Under the pieces are notes generated by a model. The model saw only the letters and a list, made by a program, of their open reading frames with translations. It was not told where the DNA came from and ran no database searches. From Paracoccus amoyensis (GTDB taxonomy: Bacteria > Pseudomonadota > Alphaproteobacteria > Rhodobacterales > Rhodobacteraceae): DNA of 64,000 nucleotides. Made by a program: the position numbers and the translations under genes. The DNA lies in assembly GCF_014490725.1 (NCBI RefSeq), contig NZ_JACOQL010000001.1, positions 372,001-436,000 on the forward strand, read 5' to 3'. Of the stretch, positions 36,810-46,295 are shown in pieces. How positions within the stretch are numbered: position 1 is the first letter of the stretch; each line of letters opens with the position of its first letter.

Positions 36810-37937
36810 ATGCGCGCCGAGACGCAGTCCACAATCGAATCCATCCGCAAATCGCTGACCCTGCTGGGTCAGCGGATGGACTGGCAGACCGCGCCGCATC
36901 GTCTGGAAGAGATGAACGCGATGATCGAGGCGGGCGATCTGTGGTCCGATCCGGCCCGCGCGCAAAAGCTGATGCGCGAACGACAGGCGCTGTCGGACGC
37001 AATCGAGACGTATCGCCGCATCGACACCGATCTGACCGCCAATGCCGAGATGGTTGAATTGGCCGAGGATGAGGGCGATACCGAATTGGTGGCCGAGGCC
37101 GAGGCGAACCTGAAATCGCTGGCCCAGATGGCCGCGCAAAAGGAACTGGAAGCCTTGCTGAACGGCGAGGCTGACGCGAACGATACATTCCTTGAAATCA
37201 ACGCGGGCGCGGGCGGCACTGAAAGCTGCGACTGGGCCAGCATGCTGGCTCGGATGTATGTCCGCTGGGCCGAGAAGAAAGGCTATGACGTCGAATTGCT
37301 GTCCGAGACAGCAGGCGACGAAGCCGGTATCCGCAGCGCCGCCTACAAGATCAGCGGGCACAACGCCTATGGCTGGCTGAAATCGGAATCCGGTGTGCAT
37401 CGTCTGGTTCGCATCAGCCCCTATGACAGCGCGGCGCGTCGCCATACGTCCTTCAGTTCGGTTTGGGTCTATCCGGTGGTCGACGACAATATCGAAATCA
37501 CCGTGCCGGATAACGAAATCCGCATCGACACCTATCGTTCCTCGGGGGCGGGTGGTCAGCACGTCAACACCACCGACTCGGCCGTGCGGATCACCCACTT
37601 GCCGACCGGGATTGTCGTGACCAGTTCCGAAAAGTCGCAGCACCAGAACCGCGCCAATGCCATGGCCGCGCTGAAATCCCGCCTGTATCAGATGGAGCTG
37701 GACAAGCGGAACGCCGAGATCAACGCACAGCATGCCGCCAAGGGCGAGGCTGGCTGGGGCAACCAGATCCGGTCCTATGTCCTGCACCCCTATCAGATGG
37801 TCAAAGACCTGCGCACGGGCGAGGAAACCAGCGACACCCAAGGTGTGCTGGACGGCGATCTGGATGCCTTCATGGCCGCGACGCTGGCCCTGGACGTCGC
37901 TGGCAAAAGCCGGGCCGAGGCGCGGGGCGAGGATTGA
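36810..37937 (+). CDS. prfB: Peptide chain release factor 2
   Basis: RF2 releases the peptide at UAA and UGA stop codons. The 375-residue protein has the GGQ motif at 248-250 ([17 protein letters not shown]). The stop-recognition tripeptide is SPY at 203-205 where Escherichia coli has SPF. The frame is continuous from ATG 36810, so the programmed frameshift found in many other bacteria is absent. I recall SPY as frequent in alphaproteobacteria, so it is noted, not treated as a defect. Confidence 0.97.
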   Translation: MRAETQSTIESIRKSLTLLGQRMDWQTAPHRLEEMNAMIEAGDLWSDPARAQKLMRERQALSDAIETYRRIDTDLTANAEMVELAEDEGDTELVAEAEANLKSLAQMAAQKELEALLNGEADANDTFLEINAGAGGTESCDWASMLARMYVRWAEKKGYDVELLSETAGDEAGIRSAAYKISGHNAYGWLKSESGVHRLVRISPYDSAARRHTSFSSVWVYPVVDDNIEITVPDNEIRIDTYRSSGAGGQHVNTTDSAVRITHLPTGIVVTSSEKSQHQNRANAMAALKSRLYQMELDKRNAEINAQHAAKGEAGWGNQIRSYVLHPYQMVKDLRTGEETSDTQGVLDGDLDAFMAATLALDVAGKSRAEARGED

Positions 37938-38046
37938 TCCACGCCTGATTTTCGTCAGACGGCTGTCTGGCCAACGCGACGGGGATCGGGTTTCCATCCC
38001 TGCCGCGCTGCTGCACTATCTGGCGACTGGCTGAAAGGGATCGGCA

Positions 38047-39030
38047 ATGTTGCAGCGACATTTGGGGCAGGGTGGCCCGATGGTCGGCGCGGTGGCGCTT
38101 GGCACGATGAATTTCGTTGGCGCCTATGGCCCTGCGGATCGTGATGAAAGCCTGCGCTGCATGGCCGAGTGTCTTGAGATGGGCGTGAACCATTTCGACA
38201 CCTCGAATGTCTATGGCATGGGCAAGGCAGAAGAGTTGCTGGCCTCGTTCCTGAAAACCCATCGTGACCGGATCGTGTTGGCCAGTAAATGCGGGATAAC
38301 CCGCAACCCTGATCATCCCTTCGATAACTCGGCCCGGCATATGCGTGACGCGTTGGAAGCGTCACTGACGCGGATGGGCGTTGACCATATCGACCTGTAT
38401 TATCTGCACCGCCACGAAGCCGAACGTCCCATCGAAGAAGTCATGCAAACGCTTCTGCGCTTCAAGGACGAAGGCAAGATCGGGGCCATCGGTTTGTCCG
38501 AGATTGCCCCCGCCACGTTGGAACGCGCGGTTGCGGTTGGTCCTGTCGCCGCCGTCCAGTCGGAATATTCACTGTGGAGCCGTCAACCCGAATTGGGCGT
38601 GATGCAGGCTTGTCAGGCCAATGGTGCGGCGCTGGTGGCCTTTTCGCCTGTCGGTCGTGGCGTTTTTGCCCGACGGATGCCCGATCCGGCCCGGTTTGGC
38701 GCGGGCGATCTGCGTGCGGGAATGCCGCGGTTTGATGCCGATAACTGGCCGCGCAATCTGATCCGGCTGCAGCGTTTTGCGCAGATGGCGCAGGATCATG
38801 ACGAAAGCCCTGCATCGTTCGCGATTGCATGGGTGCTGGCCCGTGCGCGCCACATCATCGCATTGCCCGGTTCACGCCGCATCGAACATATGCGCGAAAA
38901 CCTGCGCGGCGCCGAACTGACCCTGACGCAAGCCCAGTTGGATGAGATTGACGCAATCCTGCCGCCGGGTTGGGCGCATGGCCCGCGATACGGTGAAAAC
39001 ATGTCGCGCGGACCCGAGGTCTATTGCTGA
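38047..39030 (+). CDS. Aldo/keto reductase
   Basis: The 327-residue protein has the TIM-barrel AKR layout: LGTMNFVGAYGPADRDESLR, the catalytic Asp/Tyr region FDTSNVYGMGKAEELLA, the lysine in LASKCGITRN and the histidine in DLYYLHRHE. The C-terminal IIALPGSRRIEHMRENL is the NADPH 2'-phosphate clamp. It probably reduces an aldehyde or ketone. The substrate is unknown, and the neighbours give no clue. GAAAGGGATCGGCA precedes the start. Confidence 0.93.
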   Translation: MLQRHLGQGGPMVGAVALGTMNFVGAYGPADRDESLRCMAECLEMGVNHFDTSNVYGMGKAEELLASFLKTHRDRIVLASKCGITRNPDHPFDNSARHMRDALEASLTRMGVDHIDLYYLHRHEAERPIEEVMQTLLRFKDEGKIGAIGLSEIAPATLERAVAVGPVAAVQSEYSLWSRQPELGVMQACQANGAALVAFSPVGRGVFARRMPDPARFGAGDLRAGMPRFDADNWPRNLIRLQRFAQMAQDHDESPASFAIAWVLARARHIIALPGSRRIEHMRENLRGAELTLTQAQLDEIDAILPPGWAHGPRYGENMSRGPEVYC

Positions 39031-39183
39031 TGACGCGACGGAACCGCCGCCTTCAGGGCCAGAGGCGCATCAGGCCGAAACTTTTACAGCAAGTCAGAGT
39101 TTCCGACCCTATATCAGTCGAATATCTGCACGACGGCAAGTAACCGTTTAAAGTGCGGTCATGCTTCGAGCAGAGGGACAGTC

Positions 39184-40263
39184 ATGAAAGAAAAAAGTAT
39201 CAATCTTGCGCTGCAAGGTGGCGGTTCGCACGGTGCCTTTGCATGGGGCGTGTTGGACCGGCTGTTGCAAGAAAACTGGCTGAACATCGCGGCCATCAGC
39301 GGGACTTCGGCCGGGGCGCTGAATGGCGCTGCGCTGAAGGCCGGGCTGTCGCGCTACAAAGCCGCACGGGGCAGACAGGCGGCGCGTGAAAATCTTGATG
39401 CCTTGTGGACCAATGTCGGGCAGGTCAGCGACAATCGCGTGGTGCAATGGATGCATTCGCTTTTGCCGGTTCCTCCCAGCTTGGGGCGACTGACCGAGAT
39501 GTTTTCGCCTGCAGCCTGGCTGGACAATTTCACCCGCATTTTCAGTCCTTATGATTACGGGCCGTTTTATGTGAACCCGCTGAAATCGGTTTTGCGCGAT
39601 CTGCCCTATCCGGATTTCAATAACGAAATCGGCCCGTCTCTGTTCGTCTCCGCGACCAATGTGCGCACGGGGCGCATTCGCATTTTTACCGGACAGGCGG
39701 CAACGCCGGATGCGGTGATGGCATCGGCATGTCTGCCGAACCTGTTTCGCGCGGTCGAGATCTATGACCCTGACACCGACCGCGTTGAATCGTTTTGGGA
39801 TGGCGGCTTTACCGGGAATCCGGCTTTGTTCCCGCTGTATAAGCCGGAATTTCCGCGCGATATCGTCATCGTGAACATCAATCCGCTGATCCGTGACGGA
39901 TTGCCCAAAACACCCGGCGAAATTTCGGACCGGGTGAATGAAGTCAGCTTTAACAGTTCACTGATGGCCGAACTGCGGTCCATCAACTTTGTAAAGCGGC
40001 TGTTCGCGGAAGAGCGTTTGCATAACCGGACGATGAAAAATCCGCTGATCCATATGATTTTGGACGACACCCTGATGAATGATCTGACTGCGCGATCAAA
40101 GGTGCTGCCGGGTCCCGGCCTGCTGCATCGGATGAAAACAGCAGGTCAGGTATCGGCTGATGCGTTCATTGAAAAGCATGCCGATGCGCTGAATGAAAAG
40201 GATACGGTGGATCTTGCCGCGCTGTTTACCGGGGCCGGGATCATCGATCGCGTGGATGTCTGA
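39184..40263 (+). CDS. Patatin-like phospholipase, soluble type
   Basis: The 359-residue protein opens with the oxyanion motif LALQGGGSHGAFAWGVLDRL. The nucleophile elbow GTSAG (Ser42) and the catalytic aspartate in FWDGGFTGNP follow. No membrane segment or signal peptide is evident. In Rhodobacterales such proteins are often found near polyhydroxybutyrate genes, which are not seen here. It is the second patatin family member within 5 kb, but the two proteins are not close in sequence. Confidence 0.92.
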   Translation: MKEKSINLALQGGGSHGAFAWGVLDRLLQENWLNIAAISGTSAGALNGAALKAGLSRYKAARGRQAARENLDALWTNVGQVSDNRVVQWMHSLLPVPPSLGRLTEMFSPAAWLDNFTRIFSPYDYGPFYVNPLKSVLRDLPYPDFNNEIGPSLFVSATNVRTGRIRIFTGQAATPDAVMASACLPNLFRAVEIYDPDTDRVESFWDGGFTGNPALFPLYKPEFPRDIVIVNINPLIRDGLPKTPGEISDRVNEVSFNSSLMAELRSINFVKRLFAEERLHNRTMKNPLIHMILDDTLMNDLTARSKVLPGPGLLHRMKTAGQVSADAFIEKHADALNEKDTVDLAALFTGAGIIDRVDV

Positions 40264-40272
40264 AATTTAAGA

Positions 40273-40297
40273 CGGGCCGCTGGCACACAACGGCCCG
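40273..40297. terminator. Hairpin between the soluble patatin and VPLPA gene 1
   Basis: CGGGCCG at 40273-40279 pairs with CGGCCCG at 40291-40297. On the minus strand it is followed by TCTTAAATTT, so it probably ends the VPLPA gene transcript. It may also serve the convergent patatin gene. Confidence 0.6.
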
Positions 40298-40321
40298 ATC
40301 ATCACGCGTTAAGTGGAAAGC

Positions 40322-41068
40322 TCAACTGCGGCGGCGTCGACGACCGACTGCAGCAAAGCCGCCCACACCGGCCATCAGCAGCCATGCGGCTGCAGGCAGC
40401 GGAACCGGAGCGATATTTTCTTCATAGGTGTACTGGGCCTGAAGGGTCGCACTGTTCGACATGTTTTCCTTGGTCCAGAAGTCCTCACCAATGTTGAATC
40501 CTGTCACATCAAACACATAGGTGCGGGTAATGCCGCCTTCGGTAATCGTGAAGGTTTCGCTGGTCGCCGGGTTGGTCGATGCCGTTACAAGGTCGGCGCA
40601 CCCGCCGGCATTGCTGGGATCGCCATTTGGCAGCCCGTTTGCACACGGATTGGCTGAATTGGGTGTCTCGTTATGGTCAAAGACAAATTGCGACATCCGG
40701 GTATACGTCGTGCTCGAATCCGAGCCTAGGTAGAACGTAAATTCGACATCCAATGTGGCGCCGCTGATTCCGGTTCCGTCACCAATTGGAAAGTTGTGGT
40801 GCGTAAAGGTTCCAATGTTGAACACTGTGTCCTGGCTATGCGGACCCGATGGTGACAACGGATCAAAGTCATATCCGCTCTTTTTCGCGCCTGTCCCCCA
40901 CCGAAGTTCGGCAACATCGCCATTCATCCCGGTGGTGACGGCCGCGCCGCCAATCGGGTTGCTCCACACCGCGCTGACGTTGGTGACATTAAGCGTCGCG
41001 GCCTGTGCGGCAGCGGCGATCAATGTCAGGGCAGATGCGGCGGACAGAATTCTTAGACTTCTTCGCAT
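40322..41068 (-). CDS. VPLPA-CTERM surface protein (copy 1)
   Basis: The 248-residue protein has a signal peptide (about 1-24, ending AQA). The mature beta-rich domain contains ELRWGT, FTHHNFPI, the FVFDHNETPN segment and two conserved cysteines (NPCANG and GGCADL). The C-terminus VPLPAAAWLLMAGVGG ends in an Arg cluster, a VPLPA-CTERM sorting signal recognised by a rhombosortase/exosortase-type system. The THHN motif resembles the THxN/choice-of-anchor families of PEP-CTERM proteins. ATG 41068 has GGAGGT upstream. It is a paralogue of the next gene. Confidence 0.88.
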   Translation of the reverse strand: MRRSLRILSAASALTLIAAAAQAATLNVTNVSAVWSNPIGGAAVTTGMNGDVAELRWGTGAKKSGYDFDPLSPSGPHSQDTVFNIGTFTHHNFPIGDGTGISGATLDVEFTFYLGSDSSTTYTRMSQFVFDHNETPNSANPCANGLPNGDPSNAGGCADLVTASTNPATSETFTITEGGITRTYVFDVTGFNIGEDFWTKENMSNSATLQAQYTYEENIAPVPLPAAAWLLMAGVGGFAAVGRRRRRS

Positions 41069-41410
41069 GATCTTTACCTCCGATGTTGATGCGAAGACAG
41101 CGCGCGAGGATTGAACATGCCAGAAGTTGGGAAAACGCACACCGTCAAAGACAGGTTCATGCTAACCCATAGGCAAACGATTTGGTTTATTATTTTATGG
41201 ATCGCCGGATAAAACAACCAAGGGTAGTGTATACGGTCTGATAGCGGATGACAGTTCGCCCAATTCGATGAAAATTACGATGAACAAACCGCCATTCATA
41301 TGCACTTAATGACGCGGACAGGCGAATCACCGGTTCGTGTTGGACCGTGATGATCGCCAACGAAATGGGCCAAGCGATGCTTGGCCTCATTGTGCGAATG
41401 TGAAGGTCGA
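41069..41410. other. Intergenic region between the two VPLPA genes (342 bp)
   Basis: The region holds the upstream sequence of copy 1 and the 3' hairpin of copy 2 (41368-41386). AT-rich sequence around 41178-41200 could hold a minus-strand promoter, but no clear -10/-35 pair is evident. No credible reading frame was found. Confidence 0.6.
41368..41386 (-). terminator. Hairpin after VPLPA gene 2
   Basis: GGCCAAGC at 41368-41375 pairs perfectly with GCTTGGCC at 41379-41386 around GAT. The minus-strand tail CATTTCGTT has only short T-runs, so it is a weak terminator or an mRNA end stabiliser. Confidence 0.5.
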
Positions 41411-42160
41411 TCAGCTGTTGCGGCGACGGCGCGCAACAGCTCCGATGCCGCCAAGACCTGCCAGCAGCATCCAACCAGCCGCAGGAAGCGGAATTGGGGC
41501 GACGTTTTCTTCGTAGGTAAAGCGGCCTTGCAGGGTTGCCGTATTCTTTTGATTCTCGACCGTCCAGAAGCCGTCGCCGATGTCAAAGCCGGTCACATCA
41601 AACATGTATTTGTGCGTTTTATTGCCTTCGACGACGGTAAAGACCTCGCTTTTGCTTGGATTGGTCACAGGCGTTACCCGATCTTCACAACCGACCTGCA
41701 CACCATTGACCCTGGATCGTTTGCCGTTTGAGCAAACCCGAACCATGTTGGGGGTCTCGATATGGCTGAACACGAATTGAGACGTGCGGGTGTAGATGTT
41801 GTCGGTGTCCTCGCCAAGATAGAACGAAAAGGTCACATCCAGCGTGGCGCTGGTAATGCCGACGTCGATCGGAAAATTGTGATGGGTGAACAACCCCAAG
41901 GCAAAGGTTTCATCCTCTTGATGGGTCGAGGATGCTTCGGCGGGTTTAAAGTCGTAGCCGCTTTGCTTGCCGACAAAACGCGGGGTCCCCCACCGGAGTT
42001 CGGAAACCTCATCGCGGGTTGACGGGGTAACACTTACGCCGCCTGTCCAGGACGACCAGTTTCCAGCCACGTTTGTCAATGTGAGGGTCGATGCATTGGC
42101 CGACACGGCGGCGAATACAACAGCAAACGCGGCCAAAGAGGCCGACAGAGACTTTTTCAT
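41411..42160 (-). CDS. VPLPA-CTERM surface protein (copy 2)
   Basis: This 249-residue paralogue of the neighbouring gene shares the signal peptide layout, ELRWGT, SGYDFKPAE, LFTHHNFPI, FYLGEDTDN, FVFSHIETPN and the two-cysteine loop (RVCSNG, VGCEDR). The C-terminus IPLPAAGWMLLAGLGG followed by RRRRN is the sorting signal, with Ile in place of the usual Val. The two proteins align along their full length with many substitutions, so the duplication is old. The exosortase gene is not in the window. The function of the beta-rich domain is unknown. Confidence 0.88.
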   Translation of the reverse strand: MKKSLSASLAAFAVVFAAVSANASTLTLTNVAGNWSSWTGGVSVTPSTRDEVSELRWGTPRFVGKQSGYDFKPAEASSTHQEDETFALGLFTHHNFPIDVGITSATLDVTFSFYLGEDTDNIYTRTSQFVFSHIETPNMVRVCSNGKRSRVNGVQVGCEDRVTPVTNPSKSEVFTVVEGNKTHKYMFDVTGFDIGDGFWTVENQKNTATLQGRFTYEENVAPIPLPAAGWMLLAGLGGIGAVARRRRNS

Positions 42161-42488
42161 AGCGGTAACACTCCGAACTAATCACAAGACTGCAGAATTC
42201 GCCGATACACAGGACAGATAACGTCCCCCGAACCCTGCCGAGATGAGTTGATTATAACTTGAAGAGTTTGCTTTTAATACCTGGTAACAAAATATTAATT
42301 GGCTCCACCTGGGGTTGAGGTCGAGAGGTGGAACCGATCTCAATACAACCTTGAAGTTTAGCTGTCGGCAGGGATCTGCGACAAGTGCGATTTACGTCAG
42401 CGGATCGCCGCCGGGCGCTCCGCTGACGAATATACGGAAGTTTACGTTTGGGAAGCGTGTTCGCCCGACAGGCGCCCTATGATTCGCC
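42161..42488. other. Intergenic region upstream of VPLPA gene 2 (328 bp)
   Basis: It contains a TATAAT on the minus strand (42251-42256), a likely -10 element for VPLPA gene 2, but no convincing -35. Near the other end lies a 9-bp hairpin, CGTCAGCGG at 42395-42403 with CCGCTGACG at 42420-42428. No coding potential was seen. Confidence 0.55.
42395..42428 (-). terminator. Hairpin downstream of psuG
   Basis: CGTCAGCGG pairs perfectly with CCGCTGACG around a 16-base loop. The following minus-strand TAAATCG has only a weak T-run. It is placed to end the psuK-psuG transcript. Confidence 0.55.
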
Positions 42489-43412
42489 CTATCTGGCCTG
42501 CGTCATCTCGGCAGCGATTTCGGCTGCCAGCTTGGCATTGTTGAGAACCAGCGCAATGTTGGAGTCAAGCGAACGTCCGTCGGTCAATTCAAAAATGCGT
42601 TGCAACAGGAACGGCGTCACCGACTTGGCGGCAATTTTCTGTTGCTCTGCCTCTGCCAGGGCTTGTTCGATCACGGGCATGATCTTGTCACGGGTAATTT
42701 CGGCTGCGACCGGGATCGGGTTGGCGACCAGTTGACCGCCCTTCAGGCCCAGTCGCGCGCGCATCGCGGCGGCGGCGGCAATCTGGGACGCGCTGTCCAT
42801 CCGCAACGGCGCGGCGATGCCGCTGTTGCGCGACCAGAAGGCGGGAAGTTCGTCCTGACCATAGGCGATGACGGGGACGCCCAGGGTTTCCAGAACCTCC
42901 CATGTTTTGGGAAGGTCCAGAATGGCCTTGGCCCCCGCGGCGACGACGGTGACGGGCGTTTGCGCCAGTTCCTGCAGGTCGGCGGAAATGTCGAAGCTGT
43001 GTTCCGCACCGCGATGAACACCACCGATGCCGCCTGTCGCGAAAACCTTGATGCCGGCCAGATGGGCGCAGATCATCGTCGCGGCCACCGTGGTGGCACC
43101 CGTGCGGCCATTGGTCAGGCAGACAGCCAGATCGGCGCGGGACAGCTTCATCGCCTGATCGGGCGGGGTTTGTGCCAAAGTTTCCAGCGTATCGTCGGTC
43201 AGGCCGATATGAATTTCCCCGCCCATCACGGCGATGGTCGCCGGCACGGCATTGTTGTCGCGGATGACGCTTTCGACCTTTCGCGCCATTTCAAGGTTCT
43301 GCGGATAGGGCATGCCATGCGTAATGATCGTGCTTTCCAGCGCGACGACCGGTGTGCCCGATGCCAGGGCATCCGTAACTTCGGGCGAATAGTGCAGGGG
43401 GGCATCGGTCAT
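42489..43412 (-). CDS. psuG: Pseudouridine-5'-phosphate glycosidase
   Basis: PsuG splits pseudouridine 5'-phosphate into uracil and ribose 5-phosphate. The 307-residue protein contains VVALESTIITHGMPYPQNLEM, the active-site segment ATTVAATM, FATGGIGGVHRGAEHSFDISADL and the late NALVLNN-like ALVLNNAKLA, all characteristic of the family. Its start overlaps the psuK stop in ATGA. The ATG at 43412 has AAAGGA upstream. The length matches the family. Confidence 0.95.
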   Translation of the reverse strand: MTDAPLHYSPEVTDALASGTPVVALESTIITHGMPYPQNLEMARKVESVIRDNNAVPATIAVMGGEIHIGLTDDTLETLAQTPPDQAMKLSRADLAVCLTNGRTGATTVAATMICAHLAGIKVFATGGIGGVHRGAEHSFDISADLQELAQTPVTVVAAGAKAILDLPKTWEVLETLGVPVIAYGQDELPAFWSRNSGIAAPLRMDSASQIAAAAAMRARLGLKGGQLVANPIPVAAEITRDKIMPVIEQALAEAEQQKIAAKSVTPFLLQRIFELTDGRSLDSNIALVLNNAKLAAEIAAEMTQAR

Positions 43413-44290
43413 GGAACGTCCTTTCCAGAGACATGGGCCGACGAGGCTTCCACCGCTTGTTTCAGCGCGGCCTCGCGAGGCTGGTTGTTCAGTTCGGCCG
43501 CAAGATGTGCGGCCAGAAAGCAATCGCCCGCGCCGGTAACACGGGCCACGGTCACTTTGGGCGGGGTGAAGATCAGGGTCGGGCCGTTGGCAATCGCTTC
43601 GGCCACGGCATTGGGGCCGTCCGTCACCAGCACGCGGGCGGCGCCCCGACGCACCACGGCCTGTGCGGCGCTTGCGGCATCAGGGCAGGCGTGACCGGCA
43701 AGGATTTCGGCTTCCAACCGGTTCAGATAGAAACAGCCACGACGCGCGGCGATCAGTGGCTCTAACCGTTCGGCCTTGCCGGGGCTGGCGGGAACGACGC
43801 GCAGATCGGCATGGGCAAGGCGCGGGTCCTTGGCGACCTGGGCCAGAAGTTGTTCGGTCAGATTGCCGTCCAGCACAACGGGCGCGCGCCAACCCGCCAG
43901 ATCGGAATCCAAGGGCAACAGGATCTTGTCGCCCGCTGCCTCAAGGCTGTGGGCGTCGGCGATGGCGGCAATCAGCCCTTCGCTGTCTTCCACGGCCATA
44001 TAACAGTCGGTTGGCAGGTCGGTTGCGCGGGCCAGCCATCCGGTCATCACGCCCAGACGCTCTGCCTCGCGGGCCAGTGCTTCGCCTTCCGGGTCACAAC
44101 CGACCGCAGACAGGACAGCGGGCTTCAGCCCCCAACGGGCCAACGCGACCGCGACATTCAGGGCGACTCCGCCGGGAATATGACGAATGCGACCCGGCAC
44201 ATCGGCCCCCGCCGCCATCCGGCGTGGCGCACGACCAATGACATCCCAAAGCATCGCACCAATACACAGAATGTCGGGCTGCGCTGTCAT
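43409..44290 (-). CDS. psuK: Pseudouridine kinase (PfkB family)
   Basis: This PfkB-type kinase of 293 residues starts MTAQPDILCIGAMLWDVIG. It has the N-terminal GGVALNVAVALARWG and the C-terminal active-site motif RVTGAGDCFLAAHLAAEL. Coupling to psuG shows the substrate is most likely pseudouridine, phosphorylated before glycosidic cleavage. The start overlaps the stop of the ArsR-type regulator in ATGA. An upstream in-frame ATG at 44302 also exists. Confidence 0.92.
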   Translation of the reverse strand: MTAQPDILCIGAMLWDVIGRAPRRMAAGADVPGRIRHIPGGVALNVAVALARWGLKPAVLSAVGCDPEGEALAREAERLGVMTGWLARATDLPTDCYMAVEDSEGLIAAIADAHSLEAAGDKILLPLDSDLAGWRAPVVLDGNLTEQLLAQVAKDPRLAHADLRVVPASPGKAERLEPLIAARRGCFYLNRLEAEILAGHACPDAASAAQAVVRRGAARVLVTDGPNAVAEAIANGPTLIFTPPKVTVARVTGAGDCFLAAHLAAELNNQPREAALKQAVEASSAHVSGKDVP

Positions 44291-44634
44291 TCCTCGTTCC
44301 ATTCCCTGATCTGGTTTTCCAGAAAGCGTTCGAAATCGTCCAGGTCCACCGGGTCGAACTGCCCGAAACCTTGCATCCAGATCGAGGCGGTGCGCATCCC
44401 TTCGGGGTCCAGCATGCACCACGTGATCCGGCCCCGGCGTTCCTGCCGGATCAGACCGGCCGCCGCAAGCACCGAAAGATGCTTCGACACGGCGGCAAGG
44501 CTCATTTCGAACGGCTGCGCCACGTCGCTGACTGCCATGTCATCTTCCAGCAGCATCGACAACACCCGCCGCCGGGTCGGGTCGGCCAGTGCGGCGAAGA
44601 TCAGGTCAAGCCGGTCAGGAGGGGGTGTGTTCAT
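44287..44634 (-). CDS. ArsR-family regulator of the pseudouridine operon
   Basis: The 115-residue winged-helix protein has ALADPTRRRVLSMLLEDDMAVSDVAQ, seen as DPTRRRVLSMLLEDD, and the recognition helix FEMSLAAVSKHLSVLAAAGL. It lacks the metal-binding cysteines of classical ArsR, so it probably senses something else. It is the first gene of arsR-psuK-psuG and overlaps psuK by four bases. Autoregulation is likely. A role in pseudouridine catabolism is inferred only from the operon. Confidence 0.88.
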   Translation of the reverse strand: MNTPPPDRLDLIFAALADPTRRRVLSMLLEDDMAVSDVAQPFEMSLAAVSKHLSVLAAAGLIRQERRGRITWCMLDPEGMRTASIWMQGFGQFDPVDLDDFERFLENQIREWNEE

Positions 44635-44791
44635 CTGTCCAGGGGGATGAAAGTTGGGATTGGGTGCGGCTAAAGGTCAACCAGGCGGTTGAATAATGTC
44701 GGCGCCAAAGCCGGATTGCAAGCGTTATGGCGAAATCTTGATATTTCGATAATACTGCAAAATCAGATATTTATGCTTTAATTCTGGTTGC

Positions 44792-44820
44792 TTGACTCGG
44801 GCCGGTTTCCCCCCTAGATA
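44792..44820 (+). promoter_or_regulatory. Sigma-70-type promoter of the atp operon
   Basis: TTGACT at 44792-44797 and TAGATA at 44815-44820 are separated by 17 bases. The -10 ends 30 bases before the atpI start. A long AT-rich segment lies upstream (about 44725-44785). Confidence 0.7.
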
Positions 44821-44850
44821 CCCCGTCGAGCGATAACGGGGGCGTGAAAG

Positions 44851-45198
44851 ATGGCCGAGGAGCCCCAGAACGACAGCGACAGGCAGCAAGACGCCGCCCG
44901 GTTGCGCGATCTGGAGGACCGGCTGTCCAAGCTAACCAAAGCGCCAGAGGCCAGCGGGCCAATGGCAGGCTATGACAAGGCACATCTGGCCTGGCGCATG
45001 GTCATCGAAATCGTGGCGGGCATCTTGCTGGGCTGCGGGATCGGATACGGATTGGATTGGATGTTCGGCACGACGCCGTTCCTGATGATCCTGTTTATAT
45101 TTCTTGGCTTTGCGGCCGGTATCAAGACGATGATGCGCACCGCGGCCGAGCTTGGCAACAATTCCGGCAACCCGCCGGAGACTGATAAGAGGGATTGA
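44851..45198 (+). CDS. atpI: ATP synthase assembly factor subunit I (AtpI/AtpZ)
   Basis: The 115-residue protein has a soluble N-terminus rich in Asp, Glu and Arg. Two transmembrane helices follow at about 48-69 and 74-94 ([18 protein letters not shown] and [17 protein letters not shown]). AtpI helps c-ring assembly. It is the first gene of the Fo operon, and its stop lies just before the atpB start. Confidence 0.93.
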   Translation: MAEEPQNDSDRQQDAARLRDLEDRLSKLTKAPEASGPMAGYDKAHLAWRMVIEIVAGILLGCGIGYGLDWMFGTTPFLMILFIFLGFAAGIKTMMRTAAELGNNSGNPPETDKRD

Positions 45199-45200
45199 AC

Positions 45201-45953
45201 GTGGCGACGGAAGCAGGCGATGGCGGTCTTCATTTCGATTCAGTTCTGTCCCAGTTCGAGGTCAAACGGTTGTTTGGCACCGGGCCGGTCGAATGGTATA
45301 CGCCCACCAACGTCACGCTGTGGCTGTTTCTGATCATCGTTGCGACCGCAGCGCTGCTGATCTGGGGCACGCGGGGCCGGTCGATGGTTCCGAACCGTTC
45401 GCAGTCGATGGCCGAACTGACCTATGGCATGGTGCACAAAATGGTCGAGGATATTTCGGGCAAGGATGGCCTGAAATACTTCCCTTATATTATGACGCTG
45501 TTCATGTTCGTGTTGTTCGCCAACTTCCTGGGCCTGCTGCCCAAGGCGTTCACCGTCACGTCGCATATCGCCGTGACTGGCGTTCTGGCGTTTTCGGTCT
45601 TCTTTACCGTGACGGCGATCGGCTTCATCAAGCATGGCGCACATTTCCTGGACCTGTTCTGGGTGCGTTCGGCGCCGCTGGCAATCCGCCCGGTTCTGGC
45701 CGTGATCGAGGTGATCAGCTACTTCGTGCGTCCGGTCAGCCACTCGATCCGACTTGCCGGCAACATGATCGCCGGTCACGCTGTCATCAAGGTTTTCGCG
45801 GCTTTCGCTGGTATCGCAGCGGTCGCTCCGGTTTCGATCCTCGCAGTCGTCGGCATGTATGCCTTTGAGGCGCTTGTCGCCTTTATTCAGGCCTATGTGT
45901 TCGCCATCCTGACCTGCGTTTACCTCAAGGATGCGCTGCACCCGTCGCACTAA
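45201..45953 (+). CDS. atpB: ATP synthase Fo subunit a
   Basis: Subunit a forms the proton half-channels that drive c-ring rotation. The 250-residue protein has about five to six transmembrane helices. The essential arginine lies in [15 protein letters not shown], and the late [20 protein letters not shown] helix carries the conserved Glu/Gln. I use the GTG at 45201, which has AGAGGG seven bases upstream; a TTG at 45195 is two codons earlier. A hairpin follows before atpE. Confidence 0.95.
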   Translation: MATEAGDGGLHFDSVLSQFEVKRLFGTGPVEWYTPTNVTLWLFLIIVATAALLIWGTRGRSMVPNRSQSMAELTYGMVHKMVEDISGKDGLKYFPYIMTLFMFVLFANFLGLLPKAFTVTSHIAVTGVLAFSVFFTVTAIGFIKHGAHFLDLFWVRSAPLAIRPVLAVIEVISYFVRPVSHSIRLAGNMIAGHAVIKVFAAFAGIAAVAPVSILAVVGMYAFEALVAFIQAYVFAILTCVYLKDALHPSH

Positions 45954-45970
45954 GACGGGCCGTAGCCCCG

Positions 45971-45989
45971 GCGGCGCAACCTGCGCCGC
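45971..45989 (+). other. Hairpin between atpB and atpE
   Basis: GCGGCGCA at 45971-45978 pairs perfectly with TGCGCCGC at 45982-45989 around ACC. There is no T-run, so it is more likely an mRNA stabiliser than a terminator. Confidence 0.6.
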
Positions 45990-46038
45990 GCATGAATCAA
46001 CCCGAATACGAAAACTTCCAACCGCAAGGAGTATCATC

Positions 46039-46275
46039 ATGGAAGGCAATATCGGAGAACTGGGCCAGTACATCGGCGTCGGCCTGACCGCAATCGGCAT
46101 GGGCGGCGCAGCCATCGGTGTGGGCAACGTTGCCGGCAACTTCCTGGCAGGCGCTCTGCGCAATCCGTCGGCAGCAGCCGGCCAGACCGCTACGCTGTTC
46201 ATCGGCATGGCTTTCGCCGAAGCACTGGGGATCTTCTCGTTCCTCGTCGCGCTTCTGCTGATGTTCGCAGTCTGA
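46039..46275 (+). CDS. atpE: ATP synthase Fo subunit c
   Basis: The 78-residue two-helix hairpin forms the proton-driven c-ring. The glycine-rich first helix ([18 protein letters not shown]) and the polar loop ALRNP are visible. The second helix has the proton-carrying glutamate in [16 protein letters not shown] 46039 has AAGGAG upstream. Hairpins on both sides may raise its mRNA level, as the c subunit is needed in about 10-15 copies per enzyme. Confidence 0.97.
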   Translation: MEGNIGELGQYIGVGLTAIGMGGAAIGVGNVAGNFLAGALRNPSAAAGQTATLFIGMAFAEALGIFSFLVALLLMFAV

Positions 46276-46295
46276 TCCCAAGCCATCCTTGCGGC

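Noticed and set aside
36810..37937. Programmed frameshift in prfB
   Set aside because: The frame is open from the start without an internal TGA, so the autoregulatory frameshift of other bacteria is absent.
34291..40263. Patatin-based antiphage system (CBASS-like effector)
   Set aside because: No cyclase, HORMA, E1/E2-like or other defence gene lies beside either patatin, and both neighbours are housekeeping genes.
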